A stretch of DNA of 64,000 nucleotides from Usitatibacter rugosus (GCF_013003965.1 NZ_CP053069.1:3875419-3939418), one strand, 5' to 3'. Numbered from the stretch's first letter, positions 38,291 to 49,735 are shown. Made by a program: numbers and translations. The notes: a model not told the origin generated them from the letters alone.

Positions 38291-39024
38291 CAGTTGCCGT
38301 CGGCGAGCTTCTGCGCGGCGGCGAAGTCGAGCTTGCCCTCGTAGATGGCGCGTCCGGCGATGACGCCCGTCACCCCCTCGGATTCCAGCGCTCGGAGCGC
38401 CGTCACATCGTCCAGCGTGGTGAGGCCGCCGCTCGCGATGACGGGGACCGTGAGCGCCTGCGCCAGCTTCAGCGTGGCTTCCACGTTCACGCCGCTCATC
38501 ATCCCGTCGCGGCCGATGTCGGTGTAGATCACCGCTTCCACGCCGTAGTCCTGGAAGCGCTTGGCGAGGTCCAGCACGTCGTGGCCGGTGAGCTTCGACC
38601 AGCCGTCAGTGGCGACCTTCCCATCCTTCGCGTCGAGGCCGACCATGATGTGGCCCGGGAACGCGTCGCAGGCTTCGTGCAGGAAACCGGGGTTCTTCAC
38701 GGCCGCCGTGCCGATGATCACGTAGGACACGCCGTCGTCGAGGTAGCTCTCGATCGTGTCCAGGTCGCGGATGCCGCCGCCCAGCTGGATCGGGATGTCC
38801 GAATCGACGGCGGCGACGAGCGCCTTCACCGCCTCCTCGTTCTTCGGCTTGCCGGCCACGGCGCCATTGAGGTCGACGACGTGGATGCGCCGGGCTCCGG
38901 CCTTCGCCCATTGCGCGGCCATCTTCGAGGGCTGCTCGGAGAAGACCGTTTCCTTGGACATGTCCCCCTGCTGGAGGCGCACGCAGCGTCCGTCTTTGAG
39001 GTCGATCGCGGGAATGATCAGCAT
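38290..39024 (-). CDS. hisA: ProFAR isomerase
   Basis: 244 residues, (beta/alpha)8 barrel related to HisF. D8 in [12 protein letters not shown] is the first catalytic Asp; [12 protein letters not shown] holds the second. It carries out the Amadori rearrangement of ProFAR to PRFAR. The start has GGGG upstream in the 19-base gap from hisH; the in-frame upstream extension belongs to hisH shadow sequence. Confidence 0.96.
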   Translation of the reverse strand: MLIIPAIDLKDGRCVRLQQGDMSKETVFSEQPSKMAAQWAKAGARRIHVVDLNGAVAGKPKNEEAVKALVAAVDSDIPIQLGGGIRDLDTIESYLDDGVSYVIIGTAAVKNPGFLHEACDAFPGHIMVGLDAKDGKVATDGWSKLTGHDVLDLAKRFQDYGVEAVIYTDIGRDGMMSGVNVEATLKLAQALTVPVIASGGLTTLDDVTALRALESEGVTGVIAGRAIYEGKLDFAAAQKLADGN

Positions 39025-39043
39025 GGGGAGGGGGGCGGATCCG

Positions 39044-39673
39044 CTAGGGATTCCAGCTGGAGAAGTTGCTGAGGAGCCTGAGCCCCGCGACGCTGCTCTT
39101 TTCAGGATGGAATTGCGTCGCGAAAATGTTAGCGCGGGCGATGGCCGAGGTAAAGACGCCGGGATAGCGCGTCGTGCCGGCGGTGAGGCCGGCATCCCCG
39201 GGGCGGCAGTAATAACTGTGCACGAAATAGAAGCGGCTGCCATCGGCGATTCCGTCCCACAGGGGATGGGACGCCGACTGCGAGACCTCGTTCCAACCCA
39301 TGTGCGGAACCTTGAGGCCCGCGGAACGCGCGCCCTCGCCGAATCCCAGCACCTGGCCCGGCAGGAAGGCGAGGCCGGGCGTGTCGCCCTCCTCGCTGCG
39401 GTCGAAGAGCATCTGCAGGCCGATGCAAAGCCCGAGGAAGGGCCTGGATTTCGCGGCCTCCAGCACCGCGTCACCCAGGCCGCTCTCGTGGAGCGAGCGC
39501 ATGCAGTCGGGCATCGCGCCCTGGCCGGGAAAGACCACGCGGTCGGCGCTGGCGACGCTGTCCGGGTCCGCGGTGATCTCGACCCGGGCCTCGGGCGCCA
39601 CGTGGGCGAGCGCCTTCTGCACGGAGCGCAGATTGCCCATGCCGTAGTCGACGATGGCGATGCGTTGGGACAT
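39044..39673 (-). CDS. hisH: Imidazole glycerol phosphate synthase, glutaminase subunit
   Basis: 209 residues, class I amidotransferase with triad C83 ([11 protein letters not shown]), H189 and E191 (QFHPEKS). It releases ammonia from glutamine and channels it to HisF. It sits between hisB and hisA. Confidence 0.97.
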   Translation of the reverse strand: MSQRIAIVDYGMGNLRSVQKALAHVAPEARVEITADPDSVASADRVVFPGQGAMPDCMRSLHESGLGDAVLEAAKSRPFLGLCIGLQMLFDRSEEGDTPGLAFLPGQVLGFGEGARSAGLKVPHMGWNEVSQSASHPLWDGIADGSRFYFVHSYYCRPGDAGLTAGTTRYPGVFTSAIARANIFATQFHPEKSSVAGLRLLSNFSSWNP

Positions 39674-39696
39674 GGCCTCGGACCGTGGCTGCCGGA

Positions 39697-40284
39697 CTAG
39701 AGGGTTCCTTTGGTGGACGGGATCACGCCCGCGGCGCGCGGATCGGGTTCCAGCGCCATGCGCAGTGCGCGCGCGAACGCCTTGAACACCGTTTCGCATT
39801 GGTGGTGCGAGTTCTCGCCGCGCAGGTTGTCGATGTGCACCGTCGCGAGCGCATGGTTCACGAAGCCCTGGAAGAATTCATGCGTGAGGTCGACGTCGAA
39901 CTCGCCGACGCGGGCGCGGCTGAAGTCGACGTGGAACTCGAGCCCCGGCCGGCCGGAAAAGTCGACGACCGCGCGCGACAGGGCTTCGTCCAGCGGGACG
40001 TACGCGTGGCCGTAGCGGCGGATGCCCTTCTTGTCACCGACGGCCTTCGCGATCGCCATGCCCAGCGTGATGCCGATGTCCTCGACGGTGTGGTGCGCGT
40101 CGATCTCGAGATCGCCCTTGGCTCGCACCGTGAGGTCGATGGCGCCGTGGCGCGCGACCTGGTCGAGCATGTGATCGAGGAACGGGATGCCGGAGGCGAG
40201 CTTCGCTTCGCCCGTGCCGTCGAGGTTCACCGCGACGAAGATCTGCGTTTCGCGTGTGTCGCGCTGGATTTCGGCGGTACGCAT
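39697..40284 (-). CDS. hisB: Imidazoleglycerol-phosphate dehydratase
   Basis: 195 residues, the monofunctional dehydratase; no N-terminal histidinol-phosphatase domain, unlike E. coli HisB. Metal-binding histidines are in [11 protein letters not shown] and [12 protein letters not shown]. The phosphatase step must therefore be encoded elsewhere. Start [15 protein letters not shown]; the hisC stop is one base upstream. Confidence 0.96.
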   Translation of the reverse strand: MRTAEIQRDTRETQIFVAVNLDGTGEAKLASGIPFLDHMLDQVARHGAIDLTVRAKGDLEIDAHHTVEDIGITLGMAIAKAVGDKKGIRRYGHAYVPLDEALSRAVVDFSGRPGLEFHVDFSRARVGEFDVDLTHEFFQGFVNHALATVHIDNLRGENSHHQCETVFKAFARALRMALEPDPRAAGVIPSTKGTL

Positions 40285-40285
40285 G

Positions 40286-41356
40286 TCAGGCGAGGATCTG
40301 GTGGAGTGCGGCCGCGAGGCGGTCGTTCTCTTCAGGTGTTCCGATGGTGAATCGAAGGCAGTTCGCGAGCAGCGCGTGGGAACCGTGGAGGTTGCGAACC
40401 AATATACCACGCGCTTTCAGCCCCTCGAATGCGCCCGGCGCATCCGGCAGGCGTGCCAGGACGAAGTTCGCCGCGGAGGGAAAGCGCGTGACGCCGCGCA
40501 TCGCGTCCAGCGCCGCCTCCAGCCGGCCTCGCTCGGCCACCAGGCGCCCCGTCTGGGCGTCCAGCACGTCGCGATGCCGAAGGACCAGGTCGGCCGCGGC
40601 GGCCGTGAGGACGTTCACGTTGTAGGGCAGGCGAAGCTTCTCCAGCTCGTCGGCCCAGGCCCGGGGCGCCACCGCGAAGCCCAGGCGCAGTCCCGCCAGC
40701 CCCAGCTTCGAAACGGTACGCATCAGCACCAGGTTGGGGTGCCGCCCGATCTCGTCCAGCAGCGTCGTCCCGCCCGCGAACGGGAAATACGCCTCGTCCA
40801 CGACCACGAGGCCGGGCGAGGCCGCGACGGCGCGCAGGATCGCCTCCCGGGGGAAGAGGTTTCCGGTCGGATTGTTGGGGTACGCGATCCACGTGAGTGC
40901 CGGCTTGTGGCGCGCGATCGCGCCCAACAGGGCTTCCTCGTCGAGGGTGAAGTCCTCCCTCAGGCTCACGCCCTCGTAGCGCAGGCCCACGGCGATCGCG
41001 CTGATGCGGAACATCGCGAAGGCCGGCTCCACGGAGAGGACGCAGGCGCCCGGCTTCGCGACCGCCATGCCGATCATCTGCAGGATCTCGTCGGAGCCGT
41101 TGCCGAGGACGAGCTCGAGGGAATCCGGGATCGAGAACACTTCGCGCAGCCGCGCCTTGAGCGCCGGCGCTCCGGGATGCGGATAGCGGTTGATCGCCAC
41201 GTGGGCCAGCACCCGTCCCAGCTCCGCGGCGAGGTCCGGCGGCAGCGTGTAGGGATTCTCCATCGCGTCCAGCTTCACGAGGCCTTCCGCGGGCGGCACG
41301 TGGTAGCCCTGCAGCGCGCGGATCTCGCCGCGCACGAGGCTTTGCGGATCCTTCAT
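40286..41356 (-). CDS. hisC: Histidinol-phosphate aminotransferase
   Basis: 356 residues, PLP fold type I. K217 ([14 protein letters not shown]) is the probable Schiff-base lysine; NNPTG (161-165) and D187 (VVVDEAY) are cofactor contacts. It converts imidazole acetol phosphate to histidinol phosphate. Its ATG overlaps the hisD stop by 4 bases. Confidence 0.96.
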   Translation of the reverse strand: MKDPQSLVRGEIRALQGYHVPPAEGLVKLDAMENPYTLPPDLAAELGRVLAHVAINRYPHPGAPALKARLREVFSIPDSLELVLGNGSDEILQMIGMAVAKPGACVLSVEPAFAMFRISAIAVGLRYEGVSLREDFTLDEEALLGAIARHKPALTWIAYPNNPTGNLFPREAILRAVAASPGLVVVDEAYFPFAGGTTLLDEIGRHPNLVLMRTVSKLGLAGLRLGFAVAPRAWADELEKLRLPYNVNVLTAAAADLVLRHRDVLDAQTGRLVAERGRLEAALDAMRGVTRFPSAANFVLARLPDAPGAFEGLKARGILVRNLHGSHALLANCLRFTIGTPEENDRLAAALHQILA

Positions 41357-42660
41357 CGCGGCTTGAGGAAGCGCCGCTCGGCGCTGCGGGCGTGCGCCTC
41401 GAGCCCTTCGGCCCGCGCGAGCGTGGCGGCGGTCTTGCCGAGGCGCGCGGCCGCTTCGGGCGAGATGCGGATCACGCTCGAGCGCTTCTGGAAGTCGTAG
41501 ACGCCGAGCGGCGACGAAAAGCGCGCCGTGCGCGACGTGGGCAGCACATGGTTGGGCCCGGCGCAGTAGTCGCCGATCGCCTCGGAGGCGTGGTGGCCCA
41601 TGAAGATCGCGCCGGCGTGGCGGATCTTCGGCAGCAGGGCGTCGGGATCGGCGACCGCGAGCTCGAGGTGCTCGGGCGCGATGCGGTTGGCGATCTCGCA
41701 GGCTTCCTCGAGGTCGCGGACCTGGATCAGCGCACCCCGCGCGGCGAGCGAAGCGCCGGCGATGGCGTGCCGCGGCAGCGTCGGCAGCTCGCGCTCCATC
41801 ACGTGGGCGACGCGGTCGAGGAGCGACGCTTCGGGCGAGAGCAGGATCGCCTGCGCGATCTCGTCGTGCTCGGCCTGCGAGAAGAGGTCCATCGCGACCC
41901 ATTCGGGATCGGCGCTCGCGTCGGCGATGACGAGGATCTCCGACGGGCCGGCTACCATGTCGATGCCGACGCGGCCGAATACGCGGCGCTTGGCCGCCGC
42001 CACGTACGCGTTGCCGGGGCCGACGATCTTGTCGACCGCGGGCACGGTCGCGGTGCCGAATGCGAGCGCGCCCACGGCCTGCGCGCCGCCGACGCGGAAG
42101 ATGCGGTCGACGCCCGCGATCGCAGCGGCCGCCAGTACGTAGTCGTTCAGCTCGCCGCCGGGGGTCGGGGTCACCATCACCAGCTCGCCCACGCCCGCCA
42201 CCTTCGCGGCGACCGCGTTCATCAGGACCGAGGAGGGATACGCCGCCTTGCCGCCGGGCACGTAGAGGCCGGCGCGATCGAGGGGCGTCACCTGTTGGCC
42301 GAGTACCGTGCCGTCGCTTTCCTCCATGCGCCACGAGTCCTGGCGCTGGCGCTCGTGGTAAGTGCGGATGCGCTGCGCGGCAAGCTCGAGCGCTTCCCGC
42401 TCTGCCGCGGGAATGCGATCCAGCGCGGCGCGCGCGAGCTTCGGGTCGACCTCGAGATCCCGGGCCGCCTTGGGCTGCCAGCGGTCGAAGCGCGCCGTGA
42501 ACTCGAGCAGTGCCTCATCGCCGCGCGTGTGCACCGCTTCGAGGATCACCTGCACGGCCTGGTCGACGCCCTCGTCCTGCGCCGACTCGAAGGCGAGCAA
42601 CGACGCGAGCTCGGCCTCGAAGCCGGGCGCGTCCGAGGCGAGCCGGCGGATGCTAGCCAC
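41353..42660 (-). CDS. hisD: Histidinol dehydrogenase
   Basis: 435 residues, usual length. Signatures include [35 protein letters not shown] and [16 protein letters not shown] zinc enzyme that oxidises histidinol to histidine with NAD in two steps. It overlaps hisG by 8 bases. Confidence 0.97.
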   Translation of the reverse strand: MASIRRLASDAPGFEAELASLLAFESAQDEGVDQAVQVILEAVHTRGDEALLEFTARFDRWQPKAARDLEVDPKLARAALDRIPAAEREALELAAQRIRTYHERQRQDSWRMEESDGTVLGQQVTPLDRAGLYVPGGKAAYPSSVLMNAVAAKVAGVGELVMVTPTPGGELNDYVLAAAAIAGVDRIFRVGGAQAVGALAFGTATVPAVDKIVGPGNAYVAAAKRRVFGRVGIDMVAGPSEILVIADASADPEWVAMDLFSQAEHDEIAQAILLSPEASLLDRVAHVMERELPTLPRHAIAGASLAARGALIQVRDLEEACEIANRIAPEHLELAVADPDALLPKIRHAGAIFMGHHASEAIGDYCAGPNHVLPTSRTARFSSPLGVYDFQKRSSVIRISPEAAARLGKTAATLARAEGLEAHARSAERRFLKPR

Positions 42661-43291
42661 GGGCCGCCTTGCCGAACGCGTCGATCACCGGGCCCAGCGC
42701 CGAGCGCTTCAGCTTGAGCGACGCGGGATTGACGATGAGGCGGCTGGAGATCGGCTCGATCTCCTCGACCACCTTGAGCTTGTTCGCGCGAAGCGTGTTG
42801 CCCGTATCCACGAGGTCGACGATCGCATCGGCGAGACCGACCAGGGGCGCCAGCTCCATCGAGCCATAGAGGTGGATCAGGTCCACATGCACGCCCTTGG
42901 CGGCGAAATGCTCGCGCGCCGTGCCGATGTACTTGGTGGCCACGCGCAGGCGCGCGCCCTGCTTCACGGCGCTTTCGTAGTCGAAGCCTTCGGGTGCCGC
43001 GACCACCATGCGGCACTTCGCGATGGCGAGGTCCAGCGGCTGGTAGAGGCCGACGCCGCCATGCTCGGCGAGCACGTCGCTGCCGGCGATGCCGAGGTCC
43101 GCAGCACCGTACTGCACGTACGTCGGCACGTCGGTGGCGCGCACGATGATCACGCGCACGCCCGGATTCTTCGTGGCGACGATGAGCTTGCGGGTCTTCC
43201 CGGGATCTTCCGCGAGCGAGAGCCCGATGGCCGCGAGCAGCGGCGCCGACTCGTCGAAGATGCGTCCCTTGGAGAGCGCGAGGGTGATCAT
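42653..43291 (-). CDS. hisG: ATP phosphoribosyltransferase, short form
   Basis: 212 residues, the short catalytic HisG that lacks the C-terminal histidine-binding domain and needs HisZ for activity and feedback control. The motif [18 protein letters not shown] is the PRPP-binding signature. No hisZ is in this window. It begins the his block 5 bases after murA. Confidence 0.96.
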   Translation of the reverse strand: MITLALSKGRIFDESAPLLAAIGLSLAEDPGKTRKLIVATKNPGVRVIIVRATDVPTYVQYGAADLGIAGSDVLAEHGGVGLYQPLDLAIAKCRMVVAAPEGFDYESAVKQGARLRVATKYIGTAREHFAAKGVHVDLIHLYGSMELAPLVGLADAIVDLVDTGNTLRANKLKVVEEIEPISSRLIVNPASLKLKRSALGPVIDAFGKAARG

Positions 43292-43296
43292 GGCGT

Positions 43297-44544
<1,248 letters not shown>

Positions 44545-44581
44545 GGGTTCCTTGGGGACCGGCCCGGGGCCGGCGGTCGGT

Positions 44582-44818
44582 TCAGCGCGCGGCCCACTCG
44601 TCCGGGGAAAGGGTCTTCATGGACAACGCGTGGATCTCCTCGCGCATGCGGTCGCCGAGCGCGCCGTAGACGAGCTGGTGGCGCCGCACGCGAGCGAGGC
44701 CCGCGAAGGCTGGGCTCACGATCACGGCCTCGAAATGGGCGCCGTCGCCGGTCACCTCGAGGTGGGTGACGTCGAGTCCCGCGCGGATGGACTTCTCGAT
44801 GGAGGCCGGTTCGACCAT
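44582..44818 (-). CDS. ibaG: BolA-family protein IbaG
   Basis: 78 residues. The core [21 protein letters not shown] and [16 protein letters not shown] match IbaG (YrbA), a BolA relative that binds 2Fe-2S clusters with monothiol glutaredoxin. The mla-ibaG-murA order is the same as in E. coli and supports IbaG over other BolA paralogues. The upstream in-frame region lies over the ABC permease. Confidence 0.92.
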   Translation of the reverse strand: MVEPASIEKSIRAGLDVTHLEVTGDGAHFEAVIVSPAFAGLARVRRHQLVYGALGDRMREEIHALSMKTLSPDEWAAR

Positions 44819-44820
44819 GT

Positions 44821-45576
44821 CTAGTGGCGCAGCTTGTAGCCGGAGCGCAGCAGCTGGAGGGTTATGAATGATAGGGCAGCGAAGGCGGCCGTCGCAATCG
44901 CGAGGCTGATCCCCGGCGCCACGTCGGACTGGGCGAAGAAGCCGTAGCGGAAGCCGTCGATCGCGTAGAAGAACGGGTTCAGGTGCGACGCGGCCTGCCA
45001 AAAGGGTGGCAGCGAGTGCACCGAATAGAACACGCCGGCGAGGAACGTGAGCGGCGTCACGAGGAAATTCTGGAAGGCCGCCACCTGCTCGAATTTCTCC
45101 GCCCAGATGCCGGCGATGATGCCCAGCACGCCGCACAGGCCCGACCCCACCAGCGCGAAGGCGAGCGTCCAGAGCGGGCGCTCCATCGGCACCGGCACGA
45201 GCCACACCGCGGCCGCGAACACGCCGGCACCCACGGCGAGCGCGCGCACGATCGCCGCCAGCAGGTAAGCCGCGAAGATCTCGCCGTGCGCGAGCGGCGG
45301 CAACAGGATGAACACGATGTTGCCCGTGAGCTTCGACTGGATCAGCGACGACGAGCTGTTGGCGAACGCGTTCTGCAGCATCGCCATCATCGCGAGGCCC
45401 GGGACCAGGAACTGCGTATAGGTGACGCCCGGGAAGGCTTCCACGCGGCCGGACAAGGCGTGCGCGAACACCAGCAGGAAGAGCAGCGCGGAGAGGACCG
45501 GTGCGGCGACCGTCTGGAAGGAGACCTTCCAGAAGCGCAGCACTTCCTTGTAGAGCAGCGTGCGGAATCCGCTCAC
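44821..45576 (-). CDS. ABC-2 type transporter permease
   Basis: 251 residues with six membrane segments. It starts with GTG at 45576, preceded by GGAGG and overlapping the ATPase stop (GTGA). The family includes YadH of E. coli and other ABC-2 exporters. It pairs with the upstream ATPase. The substrate is not known; its place between mlaB and ibaG hints at envelope work. Confidence 0.9.
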   Translation of the reverse strand: MSGFRTLLYKEVLRFWKVSFQTVAAPVLSALLFLLVFAHALSGRVEAFPGVTYTQFLVPGLAMMAMLQNAFANSSSSLIQSKLTGNIVFILLPPLAHGEIFAAYLLAAIVRALAVGAGVFAAAVWLVPVPMERPLWTLAFALVGSGLCGVLGIIAGIWAEKFEQVAAFQNFLVTPLTFLAGVFYSVHSLPPFWQAASHLNPFFYAIDGFRYGFFAQSDVAPGISLAIATAAFAALSFITLQLLRSGYKLRH

Positions 45577-46499
45577 GAGCCCTCCGGGCGCTGCCGCATG
45601 ATCTTGAGGAACACCTGCTCCAGCTCGGGCTCGGCGACCTCCAGGCTCTCGACTGCCGCGCCGGCCGCACGCAGCTTGGCGAGCGCGTCCTCGACGTGCG
45701 CGCTGTCCTGCACCGGGATGCGCCACCAGCCGCCGCCCTCGTCGCGGGCGCTGGCCACGAGCGAGGCCGGCAACTCGCAGTTGATCTTCACGCGCAGCAC
45801 GCGCTCGGAAAACGCCGCCAGCAGGTTCGCGGTCGTGTCGAGGGCGACGATGCGCCCGTCGCGCATCATCGCGATGCGCGAGCAGAGCTCCTGCGCCTCT
45901 TCGAGGTAGTGCGTGGTGAGGACGATCGTGTGGCCCGCGGCGTTCAGCTCGCGGACGAAATCCCACAGGGTCCGGCGCAGTTCCACGTCGACGCCGGCCG
46001 TGGGCTCGTCCAGCACGATCACCGGCGGGCGGTGCACCAGCGCCTGCGCCACCATCACCCGGCGCTTCATGCCGCCGGAGAGGCTGCGCATGTTGGCGCG
46101 CGCCTTGGAGACGAGCGCCAGCTTCGAGAGCAGCTCGTCGATCCACTTGCCGTTGTCGCGCAGGCCGAAGTAGCCCGACTGGATCTCGAGCGTCTCGCGC
46201 ACCGTGAAGAACGGGTCGAACACGAGCTCCTGCGGCACGATGCCGACGCTGCGGCGAGCCGCGCGGTAATCCGTGCGCACGTCGTGGCCCATCACGGTGA
46301 GCGTTCCTGAATCGGCGATCGCGAGCCCGCCGAGGGCGGAGATGAGGGTGGTCTTGCCGGCGCCGTTGGGACCGAGGAGGGCGAAGAACTCGCCGCGCTT
46401 CACTTCGAGGTCGACGCCCGCCAGGGCCTGCACGGCACCGTAGCGCTTGGCCACGCCCCGCACGGCGACGGCGATCGCCGGTTGCGACGGATCCGCCAC
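45573..46499 (-). CDS. ABC transporter ATP-binding protein
   Basis: 308 residues from a GTG that overlaps the mlaB stop (TAGTG); no clear ribosome binding site, so the start is uncertain. Walker A GPNGAGKTT, signature LSGGMKRR and Walker B VIVLDEPTAGVD are all intact. A C-terminal extension of about 80 residues follows the ATPase domain. It is YadG-like by arrangement with the ABC-2 permease; the substrate is unknown. Confidence 0.9.
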   Translation of the reverse strand: MADPSQPAIAVAVRGVAKRYGAVQALAGVDLEVKRGEFFALLGPNGAGKTTLISALGGLAIADSGTLTVMGHDVRTDYRAARRSVGIVPQELVFDPFFTVRETLEIQSGYFGLRDNGKWIDELLSKLALVSKARANMRSLSGGMKRRVMVAQALVHRPPVIVLDEPTAGVDVELRRTLWDFVRELNAAGHTIVLTTHYLEEAQELCSRIAMMRDGRIVALDTTANLLAAFSERVLRVKINCELPASLVASARDEGGGWWRIPVQDSAHVEDALAKLRAAGAAVESLEVAEPELEQVFLKIMRQRPEGS

Positions 46500-46801
46500 T
46501 ACGCGCGGCAGGACTGGATGATGTCGACCACGCCGTAGAGCTCCGCGAGCGCGACCAGGTTCGCGGGCAGGTTCACGAAGGCGAGCTGCTTGCCCCGGGC
46601 GAGCGCGCGGCGGCGCCACTCGAGCAGCAGCGCGACCGCGGAGGAATCGACGTTGGTGACGCCGCCGAAGTCGATGGTGAGGCGGTCGGGAAGGTCGGCC
46701 CTCGCCTCGTAGGCGTCGCTCTCGGCGAGCACCCGCGGCAGGCTCTCGAAGGACAGCGGTCCCTCGAGGGCGAGCACTTCGGCGCGCGGAGCGTCGTTCA
46801 T
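46499..46801 (-). CDS. mlaB: MlaB-like STAS-domain protein
   Basis: 100 residues, a STAS fold with GGVTNVDSSAVALLLEW, whose Thr/Ser cluster (T49, S53, S54) corresponds to the site needed for MlaB function. MlaB binds MlaF and stabilises the MlaFEDB complex of retrograde phospholipid transport. It lies 2 bases after mlaC. Confidence 0.88.
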   Translation of the reverse strand: MNDAPRAEVLALEGPLSFESLPRVLAESDAYEARADLPDRLTIDFGGVTNVDSSAVALLLEWRRRALARGKQLAFVNLPANLVALAELYGVVDIIQSCRA

Positions 46802-46803
46802 CG

Positions 46804-47424
46804 TTATTTCTTCGGCGCCGCCGGGGCGGGCGCGCCCTTCGAGTTGCGGTCCTGCAGCGTCTTCACCAGGCCGTCGATGCCGCTCTTCTGGATGATGTCG
46901 CCGAAGGAGCCGCGGTACGTGGTGACCAGGGACACGCCGTCCACGACCACGTCGTAGACCTTCCAGCCGGCCGCCGTCTTCTCCATGCTGTAGTCGAGCG
47001 GGATCGGCGGGCCGCCCTGCTGCTTCACCTCGGTGCGGACCACGACGTCCGTGTCGCCGGCAGCCACCTTGAGCGGCTTCACCTCGACCACCTGGTTGCG
47101 GTACTGCGAGAGCGACGAGGAGTAGGTGCGGATGATCAGCGTCTTGAACTCCTTGGTGAGCGCTTCCTTCTGCGCATCCGTGGCCTGGGCCCAGGGGCGG
47201 CCGACGGCCAGGCGCGTCATGCGCGCCATGTCGAAGTTGGGCAGCACCTTCTCGTCGGCGAGCTTCATCACCTTGTCGAGGTTGCCCGACTGCAGGTCCT
47301 TGTCGTTCTTGATGGCGGAAAGGACGTCGTCGACGCCCTTCTTCACGAGCGCGTCGGGTGCCTCCTGCGCCAGCGCGGCGGTCGTGGCAAGGGCCGCGAA
47401 CGCGGCGATCAGCATGCGGTACAT
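46804..47424 (-). CDS. mlaC: MlaC periplasmic phospholipid carrier
   Basis: 206 residues: signal peptide (about 1-19, AALA-Q), then the MlaC fold (VGRPWAQATDAQKEALTKEF, VYDVVVDGVSLVTTYRGSF). MlaC ferries phospholipids between the outer-membrane MlaA complex and the MlaFEDB transporter. The C-terminus is Ala/Pro/Lys-rich. The gap from mlaD contains a strong hairpin. Confidence 0.94.
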   Translation of the reverse strand: MYRMLIAAFAALATTAALAQEAPDALVKKGVDDVLSAIKNDKDLQSGNLDKVMKLADEKVLPNFDMARMTRLAVGRPWAQATDAQKEALTKEFKTLIIRTYSSSLSQYRNQVVEVKPLKVAAGDTDVVVRTEVKQQGGPPIPLDYSMEKTAAGWKVYDVVVDGVSLVTTYRGSFGDIIQKSGIDGLVKTLQDRNSKGAPAPAAPKK

Positions 47425-47460
47425 GGGTATGAAACCTCTCTGGAAAATGATCCTGCTTGG

Positions 47461-47497
47461 GACCGCCGGTGCGCGCGGGCGTTCCCGCGCGGCGGTC
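47461..47497 (-). other. Stem-loop between mlaD and mlaC
   Basis: Immediately at the mlaD stop, GACCGCC (47461-47467) pairs with GGCGGTC (47491-47497). An inner GCGCGGG/CCCGCGC stem (47473-47479 with 47484-47490) has a 4-base loop, with an asymmetric bulge on one side. There is no U-run. It may act as an RNA processing or stability element setting MlaC against MlaD; inference. Confidence 0.45.
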
Positions 47498-48023
47498 ATT
47501 TCTTGGCGGCTGCGGGTGCGGGTGCCGGCGCCTTGGCGGCGTCCTTCGCGGGCTCCTTGGCGGCGGGCTCTTCCTGCGCCTTGGAGAACAGGAACTGCCC
47601 GATCAGGCGCTCGAGCACCACGGCCGATTGGGTGATCGCGATGCGGTCGCCATCGGCGAGCTTCTTGTCGTCGCCGCCCGCGTCGAGGCCGATGTACACC
47701 TCGCCCAGCAGGCCCGACGTGAGGATGGAGGCGGTGGTGTCCTTGGGGAACGGGAAACGCTTGTCCAGCGCCAGCGTGACCGAGGCCTGGTAGCGGTCGC
47801 TGTCGAAGTGCATCTCCTGCACGCGGCCCACCACGACGCCGGCGGCCTTCACCGGGGCGCGCACCTTGAGGCCGCCGATGTTGTCGAAGCGCGCCTCGAC
47901 CTTGTAGGCGTCGCGCTGGCCCTCGCCGCCGATGTTGCCGACCTTCAGCGCGAGGATGAGCAGCGCGGCGAAGCCTACGGCGACGAAGGCGCCGACCCAG
48001 ATGTCGATGGTGGTTCGTTCCAT
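47496..48023 (-). CDS. mlaD: MlaD, MCE-domain protein
   Basis: 175 residues: N-terminal membrane anchor (about 8-28), MCE domain (about 36-115, with FDNIGGLKVRAPVKAAGVVVG and GLLGEVYIGLDAGG regions) and an Ala/Pro/Lys-rich tail. Hexameric MlaD forms the periplasmic channel of the MlaFEDB transporter. An 8-A run lies before the start in place of a clear ribosome binding site. Confidence 0.94.
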   Translation of the reverse strand: MERTTIDIWVGAFVAVGFAALLILALKVGNIGGEGQRDAYKVEARFDNIGGLKVRAPVKAAGVVVGRVQEMHFDSDRYQASVTLALDKRFPFPKDTTASILTSGLLGEVYIGLDAGGDDKKLADGDRIAITQSAVVLERLIGQFLFSKAQEEPAAKEPAKDAAKAPAPAPAAAKK

Positions 48024-48058
48024 GAGTGTCTTTTTTTTGGTGGCCGTTGCGGGAGCGG

Positions 48059-48856
48059 TCAGTCGTCGGCGCGCAGCATGAAGGCGGTGAGCACGAGGTC
48101 CAGGGCGAGGATGGTGAGCGCGGAGCTCACGACCGTACGCGTCGTCGCGCCCGAGACACCCTCGGCGGTGGGCGGGGCATCGAAGCCCTCGAACGTCGCG
48201 ATCACGCACACCGCGATGCCGAACACGATGCTCTTGATCACGCCGTTCAAAACATCATATCGCACGTCGACCGCCGCCTGCATTTGGCTCCAGAAGGCTC
48301 CGGCGTCCACGCCGATCAGCACGACGCCGACGAGGTATCCGCCGAACACGCCCATGGCCGAGAAGATGGCCGCGAGCAAGGGCATGGAGATGACACCCGC
48401 CCAGAAGCGCGGCGCCACGACGCGAGCCATGGGCGAGACCGCCATCATGTCCATCGCGGTCAACTGCTCCGTGGCCTTCATGAGGCCGATCTCGGCGGTG
48501 ATCGCCGAGCCCGCGCGCGAGGCGAAGAGCAGCGCCGAGACGACGGGGCCGAGCTCGCGCACCAGCGAGAGCGCCACGAGCATCCCGATCGACTCCGTGG
48601 CGCCGTAGCGCTGCAGAGTCTCGTAGCCCTGCAGGCCGAGCACCATGCCGACGAAGAGGCCCGAGACGGCGATGATCACGAACGACAGCACGCCGGTGAA
48701 GTAGATCTCCCGTCGCACGAGGCGCGTGCGCTGGAAGCTCGTGCCCGACGCCGAGAGCACCAGGACGAAGAAGCGCGTCATCGAGCCCACGCGCCACAGG
48801 CCGTCGACGAAGCCGTGGCCGAGCTGCGTGAGCTGGCCGCGCAGCCGCGCGATCAT
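48059..48856 (-). CDS. mlaE: MlaE permease
   Basis: 265 residues with five to six membrane segments. The family signature is RELGPVVSALLFASRAGSA followed by MKATEQLTAMDMM. MlaE is the membrane subunit of the phospholipid transporter. Its start overlaps the mlaF stop by 4 bases. Confidence 0.96.
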   Translation of the reverse strand: MIARLRGQLTQLGHGFVDGLWRVGSMTRFFVLVLSASGTSFQRTRLVRREIYFTGVLSFVIIAVSGLFVGMVLGLQGYETLQRYGATESIGMLVALSLVRELGPVVSALLFASRAGSAITAEIGLMKATEQLTAMDMMAVSPMARVVAPRFWAGVISMPLLAAIFSAMGVFGGYLVGVVLIGVDAGAFWSQMQAAVDVRYDVLNGVIKSIVFGIAVCVIATFEGFDAPPTAEGVSGATTRTVVSSALTILALDLVLTAFMLRADD

Positions 48857-49671
48857 GCGGAACCTCGCGGAGCGGGGGTGAAGCCGAGGTCGTGCGCGTA
48901 TTCGCGCGTCGGCACGTGGAACGGAACGGGACCTTCGGACTCGCCGTGGATGAACTGTCGCACCTGGGGATCCTTTGCGGAACGCATCTCGTCGGGCGTG
49001 CCCTGCGCGACGATGCGCCCCTCAGCCATGAAGTAGATGTAGTCGACGATCTGGAGGCATTCCTTCACGTCGTGCGAGACCACGATGGACGTCGCGCCGA
49101 GCGCATCGTTCAATCGGCGCACCAGCTGGCCCACCACGGCGAGGGCGATCGGGTCGAGCCCCGCGAAGGGCTCGTCGTAGAGCACCAGCGTGGGATCGAG
49201 CACCAGCGCCCGCGCGAGCGCCACGCGCCGCGCCATTCCGCCGGAGAGCTCGCCGGGCATGAGCGGGTGCGCCCCGCGCAGGCCCACCGCTTCCAGCTTG
49301 AGGAGCACGAGGTCGCGCACGATCTGCTCGGGCAGCGTGGTGTGCTCGCGCAGCGGGAACGCAACGTTCTCGAAGACGGACAGGTCCGTGAAAAGGGCGC
49401 CGAACTGGAACAGCATGCTCATGCGCCGGCGCAGGCGATAGAGGCCTTCGCGGTCGAGGCCGTGGACCGCCTCGCCGTCGACCGTCACGGTGCCCGCCTG
49501 CGGGCGCAGCTGCCCGCCCAGCACGCGCAGCAGCGTGGTCTTGCCGCAGCCGCTGCCGCCCATGATCGCGACGACCTTCCCGCGCGGCACGCGCATCGTG
49601 ATGCCCTTCAAAATCGGTTTCCGCCCGTAGGAGAAGTTGACGGACTGGACGTCGACGAGCGGATCGGGCAC
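48853..49671 (-). CDS. mlaF: MlaF ATP-binding protein
   Basis: 272 residues from a GTG (VPDPLVDVQSVNFSYG), the start that best aligns with E. coli MlaF. An ATG at 49716 would add 15 residues that look non-conserved. Walker A GGSGCGKTT, signature LSGGMARR and Walker B VLYDEPFAGLD are intact. It powers the Mla transporter. It begins the long minus-strand run; TAAAAT (49707-49712) could be its -10 but no -35 was found. Confidence 0.9.
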   Translation of the reverse strand: MPDPLVDVQSVNFSYGRKPILKGITMRVPRGKVVAIMGGSGCGKTTLLRVLGGQLRPQAGTVTVDGEAVHGLDREGLYRLRRRMSMLFQFGALFTDLSVFENVAFPLREHTTLPEQIVRDLVLLKLEAVGLRGAHPLMPGELSGGMARRVALARALVLDPTLVLYDEPFAGLDPIALAVVGQLVRRLNDALGATSIVVSHDVKECLQIVDYIYFMAEGRIVAQGTPDEMRSAKDPQVRQFIHGESEGPVPFHVPTREYAHDLGFTPAPRGSA

Positions 49672-49735
49672 GCGGAGGGGGAATATCGGCCGTGAGGAAG
49701 AGCGGCATTTTAGCATCGACGCGCCGGGGCTCCCC

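Noticed and set aside
48031-48038. Run of eight T as a slippage or frameshift site
   Set aside because: It lies in the mlaE-mlaD gap outside any coding frame; mlaD starts after it.
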